The notes under the pieces are model-generated. The model made no database searches and had not been told where the DNA came from. It saw nothing but the letters and a program-made list of their open reading frames with translations. Positions 1-7,900 of a stretch of 64,000 bases of DNA are shown piece after piece. Every line of letters starts with the position of its first letter. Position 1 is the stretch's first letter. This DNA comes from Stenotrophomonas maltophilia (GTDB taxonomy: Bacteria; Pseudomonadota; Gammaproteobacteria; Xanthomonadales; Xanthomonadaceae), in the NCBI GenBank assembly GCA_002364755.1, contig DEZI01000018.1:17976-81975 (forward strand), written 5' to 3'. A program made the translations under genes and the position numbers.

Positions 1-390
1 TACCTGGTGTGCGTGGCTGGTGCCGGTGTCTGCCAGTTGCTGGTGGGTACGCTGCTGGAGAACCCGGCCACGGTGCTGGGCGCATCCGGCGGTGTGTTCG
101 GCCTGCTGCTGGCCTACGGCATGCTGTTCCCGAACCAGCGCGTGATGCTGCTGTTCCCGCCCATTCCGATGAAGGCACGCACGTTCGTGATCCTGTTCGG
201 CGTGGGTGAACTGGTGCTGGGCATGACCGGCTGGCAGCCTGGCGTCGCGCATTTCGCACATCTGGGCGGCATGCTGTTCGGCTGGCTGCTGATCCGCTAC
301 TGGCGCGGGCAGCCGCCGTTCAACAAGCGTCGCCCGCCCGGCCCTCCCGGCCCACGCAAGCGCCCGAACCACCTGCGCAGCGTCAAATGA
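1..390 (+). CDS. Rhomboid family intramembrane serine protease (5' truncated by window edge)
   Basis: This is the C-terminal part of a rhomboid protease, an inner-membrane enzyme that cleaves single-pass membrane substrates within the bilayer. The reading frame is open from base 1, so the start lies outside the window. The visible part carries the GASGGVFG motif with the nucleophilic serine, then hydrophobic segments, then HFAHLGG with the histidine of the Ser-His dyad in the last transmembrane helix. The tail after the last helix is rich in proline and arginine and should be cytoplasmic. The stop codon lies inside a stem-loop. The family call is secure; the substrate is unknown. Confidence 0.9.
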   Translation, partial: YLVCVAGAGVCQLLVGTLLENPATVLGASGGVFGLLLAYGMLFPNQRVMLLFPPIPMKARTFVILFGVGELVLGMTGWQPGVAHFAHLGGMLFGWLLIRYWRGQPPFNKRRPPGPPGPRKRPNHLRSVK

Positions 391-411
391 TTTAAAGGAT
401 CATTTGACGCT
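379..411 (+). terminator. Stem-loop straddling the rhomboid stop codon
   Basis: A perfect 13-bp inverted repeat (379-391 paired with 399-411, 7-base loop) overlaps the TGA at 388-390. There is no T-run after it, so it is only a candidate terminator or mRNA 3'-end stabiliser. Confidence 0.4.
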
Positions 412-447
412 GTGGGTGCCGACCGTTGGTCGGTACACGCTGCGCGC

Positions 448-470
448 ATCCACGCATGGCGTGGATCTAC
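448..470 (-). repeat. GTAG-footed hairpin (SMAG-like variant)
   Basis: Read on the minus strand this is GTAGATCCACGCCATGCGTGG followed by AT, a short hairpin with a GTAG foot. Near-identical units occur at 7796-7819 and 10032-10062. A second small dyad (416-436) lies next to it. It sits between the 3' ends of the rhomboid gene and the flavin oxidoreductase gene. Confidence 0.6.
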
Positions 471-2092
471 CCATCCTGCAACACCACCTGCGCGGCATTG
501 TGCCCGGGCGCACCGGTCACGCCGCCGCCGGGATGGGTACCCGATCCACACAGGTACAGCCCCGGCAGCGCACCGCGATAGCCGGCCTGTCCGACCATCG
601 GTCGTGCCGAGAACAGCTGGTTGGCACTGAGCGCGCCGTGGAAGATATCGCCACCGACCAGGCCGAAGGTCCGCTCCAGATCCAGCGGTGACAGCACCTG
701 CCGGCCCAGTACGCTGGCGGCGAAGCCCGGCGCATGGCGGTCGACGGTGGCGATCATCAGGTCGGCCACCTCATCGCGATGATCATCCCAGTGCCGGCCA
801 CCGGGCAGCACCGGCGCCACGTGCTGGCAGAACAGGCTGGCCACGTGCTGCCCGGGCGGGGCCAGCGAATCATCCAGCGTGCTCGGGATAAGCATCTCCA
901 CGATCGGCTCGCGCGACCAGCCATCGCGCCGCGCATCCAGCCAGGCGCGGTCCATGTAGTCCAGGCTGGGCGCCATGATGATGCCGGCGCTGAGGTGGTC
1001 GCCGGAACCGGGCAGGGCGCGGAAATCCGGCAGCCGCGACAGTGCCACGTTCATACGGAACGTGCCCGAGCCGCAGCGCCACTGTGCCATCCGCTCGCGC
1101 GTCGCCGGCGGCACCTGCGCCGGGTCCAGCAGTTGTTCGTACAGCAGCTTGGGATTGACGTTGGCGACCACCGCACGTGCGCGCAGGGTTTCGCCGTTGT
1201 CCAGTTCCACGCCGGCCGCCCGCCCCTGCTCGACCAGCACGCGCCGCACGCCCGCATCCACGCGCAGCTCCGCACCCGCCTCGCGCGCCGCCGCCGCCAT
1301 CGCCTGGCTGATCGCGCCCATGCCGCCGATCGCGTGGCCCCAGGCACCCTTCACACCATTGCACTGGCCGAACACGTGGTGCAGCAGCACATATGCACTG
1401 CCCGGCGTGTACGGGCTGGCGAAGTTGCCGACGATGCCATCGAAGCCGAACAGCGCCTTGATCGGTTCGCTCTCGAACCAGCGGTCCAGATACTCTGCGG
1501 CCGACAGGGTGAACAGGTCCAGCAGCTCCTGCCGCAGCGACGCATCCAGCGTGGCCAGTTCGCGGCCGAGGCGCCCCATCTGCCACAGCGCAGGCAGGGC
1601 GCGCCATCCGCCGGACACGCCGAGGTCGGGCGGCGCACGCAGTGCCCATGCGCGCAGTACCCGCTGGTGCGCTGGTGGCTGCCGGCCCGCTACGAAGGCG
1701 TCGGCGAAGATCCCCAGCCGCGCTTCGTACTCGGGCAGCCGTTGCCCGTCGCGCTCGGAGAACTTCGCCACCTCGGCCTGGGTGCGGCCCGGTGCCGACA
1801 GCAGGTAGCGGCCGTCATCCATCGGCAGGAAGTTGTTGGCCGGCCGGTTGATGATGCGCAGGCCGTGCGCGTGCAGCTGCAGGTCGTCGATCACCTTCGG
1901 CTGCAGCAGCGACACGGTGTAGGACGCCACCGAGTTGCGGAAGCCGGGATGGAACTCCTCGGTGACCGCTGCGCCGCCCAGCACGCCACGGCGCTCCAGC
2001 ACCAGCACCTTCTTTCCGGCTTTCGCGAGGTAGGCGGCGCACACCAGTCCGTTGTGGCCACCGCCCACGATGATCGTGTCCCAGTGGCTCAT
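467..2092 (-). CDS. NAD(P)/FAD-dependent oxidoreductase, PYROXD2 / phytoene-desaturase-like
   Basis: This 541-aa flavoprotein belongs to the phytoene desaturase/amine oxidase superfamily and most resembles the PYROXD2 branch. The N-terminus has the Rossmann dinucleotide motif VGGGHNGLVCAAYLAKAG followed by VLERR and GGAAVTEEFHPGF, the usual FAD-binding start. The C-terminus has the GALSANQLFSARP and GLYLCGSGTHPGGGVTGAPG segments that close the flavin site. No carotenoid genes are nearby, so carotenoid synthesis is not implied and the substrate is unknown. The start codon overlaps the stop of the upstream VOC gene by 4 bases (ATGA), so the two are probably cotranscribed. Confidence 0.85.
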   Translation of the reverse strand: MSHWDTIIVGGGHNGLVCAAYLAKAGKKVLVLERRGVLGGAAVTEEFHPGFRNSVASYTVSLLQPKVIDDLQLHAHGLRIINRPANNFLPMDDGRYLLSAPGRTQAEVAKFSERDGQRLPEYEARLGIFADAFVAGRQPPAHQRVLRAWALRAPPDLGVSGGWRALPALWQMGRLGRELATLDASLRQELLDLFTLSAAEYLDRWFESEPIKALFGFDGIVGNFASPYTPGSAYVLLHHVFGQCNGVKGAWGHAIGGMGAISQAMAAAAREAGAELRVDAGVRRVLVEQGRAAGVELDNGETLRARAVVANVNPKLLYEQLLDPAQVPPATRERMAQWRCGSGTFRMNVALSRLPDFRALPGSGDHLSAGIIMAPSLDYMDRAWLDARRDGWSREPIVEMLIPSTLDDSLAPPGQHVASLFCQHVAPVLPGGRHWDDHRDEVADLMIATVDRHAPGFAASVLGRQVLSPLDLERTFGLVGGDIFHGALSANQLFSARPMVGQAGYRGALPGLYLCGSGTHPGGGVTGAPGHNAAQVVLQDG

Positions 2093-2571
2093 GCGCCGGC
2101 AATCGCCGCTTCGATGCTGGCGATGTCGATTTTCTTCATCGGCATCATGGCGTTGAAGGCGCGTTTTGCCAGTGCCTTGTCCGTGCTGGTCACAGCATCA
2201 ATGAGCATGCGTGGGCTGATCTGCCACGACACGCCCCAGCGGTCCTTGCACCAGCCGCAGTCGCTTTCCTGGCCGCCGTTGCCGACGATGGCATTCCACA
2301 GCCGGTCGGTCTCGGCCTGGTCTGCGGTCTGGATCTGGAACGAAAACGCTTCGTTGTGCTTGAACGCCGGGCCGCCGTTGAGGCCGACGCAGGCCACGCC
2401 GCAGACGGTGAACTCGACGGTGAGCACGGCGCCCTCCTGGCCGGCCGGGTAATCGCCCGGCGCGTGGTGCACGGCGGTTACCGCGCTGTCGGGGAAGGTG
2501 TTGGCGTAAGAGGTGGCCGCATCCAGCGCCTCCTTGTCGTACCACACGCAGATGATGTTCCTCACGGTCAT
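2089..2571 (-). CDS. VOC family protein (PhnB / 3-demethylubiquinone methyltransferase-like fold)
   Basis: This 160-aa protein has a glyoxalase/VOC fold. Its C-terminal signature ESDCGWCKDRWGVSWQISPR matches the PhnB-like subgroup, often annotated as 3-demethylubiquinone-9 3-methyltransferase on weak grounds. The start is set at the ATG at 2571 (MTVRNIIC). The longer upstream frame has no family similarity and unusual composition. The gene is translationally coupled to the downstream flavin oxidoreductase. Members of this group are small, often dimeric proteins; whether this one is an enzyme cannot be told from sequence. Confidence 0.85.
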   Translation of the reverse strand: MTVRNIICVWYDKEALDAATSYANTFPDSAVTAVHHAPGDYPAGQEGAVLTVEFTVCGVACVGLNGGPAFKHNEAFSFQIQTADQAETDRLWNAIVGNGGQESDCGWCKDRWGVSWQISPRMLIDAVTSTDKALAKRAFNAMMPMKKIDIASIEAAIAGA

Positions 2572-2706
2572 GATCGGCTCCGCAGCGGACGAGGGCGCAG
2601 CGATAGCACGGGCGGTGTCAATGCGGGATCGTGCTGCACTGCAGGAACGCGCTACCCTGCGATGGCAGAGCAGTTCCCTTTCATGGCGGTACGACAAGGA
2701 CGATGC

Positions 2707-4362
2707 GTGAAGATCCTGATCCTGGGCGGATATGGGGTGTTTGGAGGGCGCCTGGTGCAGCTGCTGGCGGACCTGCCGCAGCTGGAGCTGCTGGTGGCCG
2801 GGCGCACCCTGGCGGCGGCGCAGGCCTTCTGCGCGGACTACCGCGGCGAAGCGCACGTGCGGCCGCTGCGGGTTGACCGGCAGGAGCTGGCGCCGACCCT
2901 GCTGGCCGAGCGGCCTGATCTGGTGATCGATGCGTCCGGTCCCTTCCAGGAGTACGGTAGCCAGCGCTATGCGGCCATCGAGGCCTGCATCGCCGCCAGC
3001 ATCGATTACCTGGATTTTGCCGACGCCGCCGACTTCGTGTTCGGTGTCTCGCAGTTCGACGCGCGGGCGCGCGCAGCCGGCGTCTACGTGCTGTCCGGGG
3101 TCAGCAGCTTCCCCGTGCTGACCGCGGCGGTACTGCGGGTGATGGCCACGCGCATGGACATCCTCAGCGTGGAGGGCGGCATTGCGCCGTCGCCCTACGC
3201 TGGCATCGGCCTCAACGTGATGCGTGCGGTGGTGGGCTATGCCGGGTCACCGGTGAAGCTGCGTCGCGGCGGCCGCGATGGCCACGGCGTGGGCCTGGCC
3301 GAAAGCCGCCGCTTCACCGTGGCGGTGCCGGGCCGGATACCGCTGCGCAACCTGCATTTCTCGCTGGTGGACGTGCCCGACCTGCAGGTGCTGCCGCCGG
3401 AGCACCCCACGCTGACCGATATCTGGATCGGTGCGGGCCCGGTGCCGGAGATCCTGCACCGCATCCTCAACCTGCTGGCCAAGGCCCGGCAGCACCTGCG
3501 CCTGCCGTCGCTGGAGCCGTGCTCGCGGCTGTTATACACCGTGCTGAACCTGATGAAGTTCGGCGAACATCGCGGCGGCATGATCGTGCGCGCGCTCGGC
3601 GTGCGTGATGGCGCGCCGGTGCGGCAGAGCTGGCATCTGCTGGCCGAAGCCGATGACGGTCCCTACATTCCTTCGATGGCCATCGAAGCACTGATCCGCA
3701 AGCAGCTTGCCGGCGAAAGGCCGGCACCGGGCGCGCGCCCGGCAACGCATGCGCTGGAACTGACCAACTATGACCGGGTGTTTGCCGGCCGCACCATCCA
3801 TACCGGTTTCCGCCAGGACATGCCCGGCGCAAGCCTGTACCAGCGCGTGCTGGGCGAGGCCTATTCGCAGTTGCCCGCGGCCGTCCAGGCCCTGCATGCG
3901 CCGGGTGCGGCGCGGTGCTGGAAGGGCAGGGCCCGGGTGCAGCGAGGCCGCGGCCTGCTGTCGCGGCTGCTGGGCGTGGTGTTTGGTTTCCCGGCTGCGG
4001 GCGAGCAGGTGCCGGTCAGCGTCGCCTTTGCGCCGGAAGCCGGCGGCGAACGCTGGACGCGCACGTTTGCCGGGCGCTGTTTCTCCTCGCTGCAGACCGA
4101 AGGCCGTGGCCGCAACGAGGCGTTGCTGGTGGAACGCTTCGGCGCTGTGTCGGTGGCCCTGGCCATCGTGGTTGATGGCAGCCGGCTGCAGCTGGTGCCG
4201 CGGCGCTGGTCGCTGATGGGCATCCCGCTGCCGCGCGCGCTGCTGCCGGGCGATGACAGCTTCGAGTACGAAGTGGACGGGCGTTTCGTGTTCGATGTCG
4301 AGATCGGTGCGCCTTGGGTGGGGCGCATCGTGCATTACCGGGGAACGCTAAAGCCGACGTGA
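2707..4362 (+). CDS. Saccharopine dehydrogenase NADP-binding family protein fused to DUF4166
   Basis: This 551-aa protein starts with a Rossmann fold (VKILILGGYGVFGGRLVQLL) typical of saccharopine dehydrogenase-like reductases, with DASGPFQ and the DFADAADFV segment in the first 150 residues. The last ~160 residues (from RGLLSRLLGVVFGFP to the C-terminus) match DUF4166, a domain seen elsewhere alone or fused to such reductases. The start is GTG at 2707, chosen because AAGGA lies 6 bases upstream and the Rossmann fold begins at once; the frame is open further upstream without family similarity. It is not part of a lysine pathway cluster, so the substrate is unknown. Confidence 0.82.
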   Translation: MKILILGGYGVFGGRLVQLLADLPQLELLVAGRTLAAAQAFCADYRGEAHVRPLRVDRQELAPTLLAERPDLVIDASGPFQEYGSQRYAAIEACIAASIDYLDFADAADFVFGVSQFDARARAAGVYVLSGVSSFPVLTAAVLRVMATRMDILSVEGGIAPSPYAGIGLNVMRAVVGYAGSPVKLRRGGRDGHGVGLAESRRFTVAVPGRIPLRNLHFSLVDVPDLQVLPPEHPTLTDIWIGAGPVPEILHRILNLLAKARQHLRLPSLEPCSRLLYTVLNLMKFGEHRGGMIVRALGVRDGAPVRQSWHLLAEADDGPYIPSMAIEALIRKQLAGERPAPGARPATHALELTNYDRVFAGRTIHTGFRQDMPGASLYQRVLGEAYSQLPAAVQALHAPGAARCWKGRARVQRGRGLLSRLLGVVFGFPAAGEQVPVSVAFAPEAGGERWTRTFAGRCFSSLQTEGRGRNEALLVERFGAVSVALAIVVDGSRLQLVPRRWSLMGIPLPRALLPGDDSFEYEVDGRFVFDVEIGAPWVGRIVHYRGTLKPT

Positions 4363-4677
4363 AATCCACCGCTGCGTGCATGCCGCGGGTGTGTCGGAAT
4401 CGGAGCGGATTGGCACAGCATCAAGTGCCCATCAAGACGCAGTGTTCGCGATCATGTGTCGGATACAGCCTGATTTGCGTCCCTGCGATGGCCGACGCGA
4501 TGGCGTTCATGCATGAACTTATCAGTAGTCTTTTCAATGACATGGCACAAGCCTGCGAGTGGCGAAGGAAGGTTGTTCTGACGCTTTCTGCGCGATTCAT
4601 TGAAGGTTGTTGCATACCGGCACGGGCCGCACCTGTGCCTATAACTCTCCGGCAGTTCCACCACCGGAGAGAGCTTC
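4363..4677. other. Intergenic leader before the Oar-like receptor
   Basis: This 315-base gap has no convincing ORF. It is less GC-rich than the flanking genes and ends in a purine-rich ribosome binding site (CGGAGAGAG) just before the receptor start. It probably holds the receptor promoter and 5' UTR; I could not assign a specific box. Confidence 0.4.
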
Positions 4678-7600
4678 ATGGCAGTTGCATCCACCCATCG
4701 TGTGCTGAAGCGCAGTGCGCTTTCGGCACTCCTGTTTTCCATCGTCGGCAGCGTTGCTGCGCAGAGCACTACCGGCACCCTGTATGGCACCGCGGCGGGT
4801 TCCGAAGGCGCGACCGTCGTCGCCCAGAGCGACAGTGGCCTCAAGCGCACGGCCGCCATCGACGCACAGGGGCGCTACAGCTTTGGCGCGCTACCGGTGG
4901 GCCGTTACAGCATCAGCCTGCAGCGTGACGGACGGACTATTGAAGAACGGAATGACGTGCAGCTGCGCGTGGGCACTGGCACCGAAGTGAGTTTCGCCGC
5001 ACATGGTCCGGCCACGACGCTCGATACGGTCAACGTCTCCGCGGCGAACATGCCGAAGATCGATGTCACCCATACCGTTTCCAAATCGGTCATCACCTCC
5101 GAGCAGTTGGACGTGCTACCACTGGGGCGCAGCGCCGAATCGATCGCGCTGTTGGCGCCGGGCGTGGTCGCCGGCAGTGGGGCCTTCACCAATGGCTCGC
5201 GGTCCGTGCTGTCGTTCGGCGGCTCCAGCGTTACCGAGAACGCCTACTATCTCAACGGCTTCAACGTCACCAATCCGCTCAACTACCTGGGCGGGATCAG
5301 CCTGCCTTACGGCTCCATCGACCAGCAGGAAACCTTTACCGGAGGCTACGGTGCAGGCTACGGGCGGTCTACCGGCGGCGTGATCAACCAGTTGGGGAAA
5401 CGCGGCACCAATGCCTGGCGCTTCGGCGCTCAGGTCACATGGGCACCGGCCGGGCTGGCCGAATCACCGGCATCGGTGAACTACCCGGACGTGGGGCTGC
5501 CGGATGGATATGCCTACGAGAACGGGAGCAAGCCGGGCACGCTGTACCGCTACCGGCGCGGTGACAAGGAAACCACCACCACCTACAGCGGCTATGTCAG
5601 CGGGCCGCTGATCGAAGACCGGCTGTTCGTCCACCTGGCTGCGGAGTCCAACCGCCGCGAAGGTGTGGCCACTGCCAACGAAGCCGCCGCACAGCAGGCG
5701 CGCAACCACTACCGCGTGGACACCCCGAAGTTCTACGGCAAGCTGGACTGGAACATCAACGACAGCAACACGCTTGAGTACACCCGCTTCCAGGACACCG
5801 ACCGCTATGGCGGCTACTACACCGCCTTCGACTATCCCACGCTGCAGGAGGGAGATCGCACCGGTACCTTCCCCAACACAACCAAGGCCAGCACCGACGT
5901 CGATATCTTCAAGTACACCGGCTACCTCAACGACGCGCTGACCTTCAGCACCGTGTGGGGGCGTACCCGTACCGGCAACCTGGAGTTCAACCCGCTGGAA
6001 TCGGGCAACCCCTACATCAACGGTGCCGGCAACCAGGATCCCGCGTTGAACGGCGGCACGCCCATCCGCAACGACCAGCCCGATCTGTACACCAAGGCAT
6101 CGGACGCAGGCAGTACCACGCACGGGCTGCGCATGGACCTGCAGTACCGCATCGGCAACCACGAGTTGACCGCCGGCATCGACAACATGACCTACCGGGC
6201 GCACAACGAAGGTCAGTCGATGACCGGGCCCGGCCACGCCTGGATCTACTCCCGCGGCAAACCCGATGCGTCGCCCAGCCCTGCGTTCGACATCGCACCG
6301 CCCGGTGGCGAGGGCTACTACGTGCAGAAATACATCTACTCGACCACCACCAGCATGTCGGTCAAGCAGAAGGCGTACTACCTGGAAGACCGCTGGCAGC
6401 TGACGCCCGACTGGCTGCTGACGCTCGGCCTGCGCAACGACACGTTCACCAACTACAACAGCGAGGGCAAGGCATACGTGGAGAGTGGCGACCAGTGGGC
6501 GCCACGCCTGGGCGCAAGCTGGGATGTGTTCGGCGATGCGTCGTTGAAGGTCTTCGCCAACGTCGGCCGCTACTACCTGGCACTGCCCAACAGCGTGGCC
6601 ATCCGCGGCGCCTCCGCCTCGACCTACACGCGTGAGTACTTCACCTATACCGGCATCGACGCCAATGGCAATCCGACCGGCCTCACGCCGCTGGGGCCAG
6701 GGCCGGTGTCGACCAACGGCGAATACGGGCAGGCGCCTGATCCGCGTTCGGTGGCCCCCACCGATCTGCGTTCGCAGTACCAGGACGAACTGATTTTGGG
6801 TTTCGAAAAGACCTTGGGCACGGACTGGAACAGTGGTGCCAAGCTTAGCTACCGCCGTCTGCAGTCGGCCATCGACGATATCTGCGATTCCGATCGCTTT
6901 GCCGAAAGGCTGGCGGGGATGGGTCTGGATCCTGACGGGTACGAACTGCCGGGGTGTGTGATCTTCAACCCTGGCCGTACCAACACCTTCCAGGTCAGGC
7001 ACCGCGATGGCTCCGGCTACACGCCGGTCAGCATGAGTTCGCCCGATTGGGGCTACGACGGCAAGAAGGCGAAGCGTCAGTACGTCGCCATCGACCTGTT
7101 CATCGAGCACCCCATGTCCGATCGCTGGTACGGACGTGTCGATTAGACCTGGTCGCGCAGCTTCGGCAATACCGAGGGCCAGGTGAAGTCGGATATCGGC
7201 CAGGACGATGTTTCCAAGACCCAGGACTGGGATGCGGTGTCGCTGATGGAGTACGCCGGCGGCTACCTCGCCAATGATCGCCGGCATCAGTTGAAGGCAT
7301 TCGGCGCCTACCAGGTCAACGACGCATGGACGGCCTCGGCGACGGTGCGGGTGATGTCAGGGATGCCCAAGAGCTGCCTGGGCTTTTACGGTGCGGACCA
7401 GAGCGACCCGGCCGGTGGCTACGGTTCCTCCTACCACTACTGCAACGGCCAGCCCTCGCGTCCCGGCGATGCGGGCCGACAGCCGTGGACGGCGCAGCTG
7501 GACATCGGGCTGATGTATCGGCCGGCGTTTGCCGACAGCCGACTCGGTCTTGGCCTGGACGTGTTCAACGTGCTCAACCAGCGACGCCAGCGGCAATCGA

Positions 7601-7707
7601 CCGCGAAATACCAGACGGGGCCCGGAACGGTGTCCAACGTGTACGGCATGGGCAGCTACTTCACGCCCCCGCGGACGGTGCGCCTGAGCGCCTCCTACGA
7701 CTTCTGA
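4678..7707 (+). pseudogene. Oar-like TonB-dependent receptor with carboxypeptidase-regulatory-like N-terminal domain, interrupted by an in-frame amber codon
   Basis: The full frame spans 1010 codons of an Oar-type outer-membrane receptor. It has a signal peptide (ALLFSIVGSVAAQ), a small beta-sandwich CarboxypepD_reg-like domain (about residues 30-110), a plug domain (SVITSEQLDVLPLGRSAES), then a beta-barrel ending in RLSASYDF with the terminal Phe needed for barrel insertion. A single TAG at 7144-7146, after the residues GRVD, stops translation at 822 aa. The same frame resumes at once with TWSRSFGNTEGQ and runs intact to 7707. The cut removes the last barrel strands and the C-terminal Phe, so the short product should not assemble. 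Unless the amber is suppressed or is a sequencing error, the gene is newly inactivated. Confidence 0.85.
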
Positions 7708-7749
7708 CCTGCGCGAACAGCGGCTCTCTCTCTCCGCAAAGGTTGGCTT

Positions 7750-7776
7750 GGCCCTGATCCGTCAGGGCCCTTTTTT
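7750..7776 (+). terminator. Rho-independent terminator of the Oar-like receptor
   Basis: A GC-rich hairpin (GGCCCTGA / TCAGGGCC, 7750-7769) is followed by a T-run at 7771-7776, 43 bases after the receptor stop. This is a textbook intrinsic terminator on the plus strand. Confidence 0.9.
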
Positions 7777-7795
7777 CAGCCGGCATTTCGATGCA

Positions 7796-7819
7796 GTAGA
7801 GCCACGCCATGCGTGGATG
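7796..7819 (+). repeat. GTAG-footed hairpin (SMAG-like variant)
   Basis: The unit begins GTAGAGCCACGCCATGCGTG and differs by only a few bases from the units at 448-470 and 10032-10062. It sits between two convergent transcription units. Confidence 0.6.
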
Positions 7820-7834
7820 AGGCATCGGGAAGCA

Positions 7835-7860
7835 GAGAGGGCGCCCGAAGGCGCCCTCTC
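7835..7860. terminator. Perfect 11-bp stem with CGAA loop at the 3' end of the M13 gene
   Basis: GAGAGGGCGCC pairs with GGCGCCCTCTC around a stable CGAA tetraloop. It lies 38 bases past the minus-strand M13 peptidase stop. The T-tract is weak in both directions, so it is a candidate terminator only. Confidence 0.5.
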
Positions 7861-7876
7861 ATCAAACCATCGCCGC

Positions 7877-7900
7877 TCAGACCTCAGACCTCAGACCTCA
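7877..7900 (-). repeat. 7-bp tandem repeat carrying stop codons in all three frames
   Basis: On the minus strand, TGAGGTC is repeated three times and followed by TGA. The first TGA is the stop codon of the M13 gene. Because the unit is 7 bases long, the successive TGAs fall in all three frames and act as a triple-frame stop. Confidence 0.7.

Noticed and set aside
467..2092. Carotenoid biosynthesis by the phytoene-desaturase-like protein
   Set aside because: No crtB, crtE or crtY is nearby and the sequence fits the PYROXD2 branch better.
734..2452. Long plus-strand open frame of 572 codons over the flavin oxidoreductase gene
   Set aside because: It is antisense to a clear 541-aa flavoprotein, has Arg/His/Gln-rich composition typical of high-GC shadow frames, and shows no domain.
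4590..4677. A -35/-10 pair for the Oar-like receptor (TTGCAT with TATAAC)
   Set aside because: The spacing is 24 bases, too long for a normal sigma-70 promoter.
5464..7287. 607-codon minus-strand open frame over the Oar-like receptor
   Set aside because: It is a shadow of the receptor frame and matches no family; it was checked because the receptor is interrupted.
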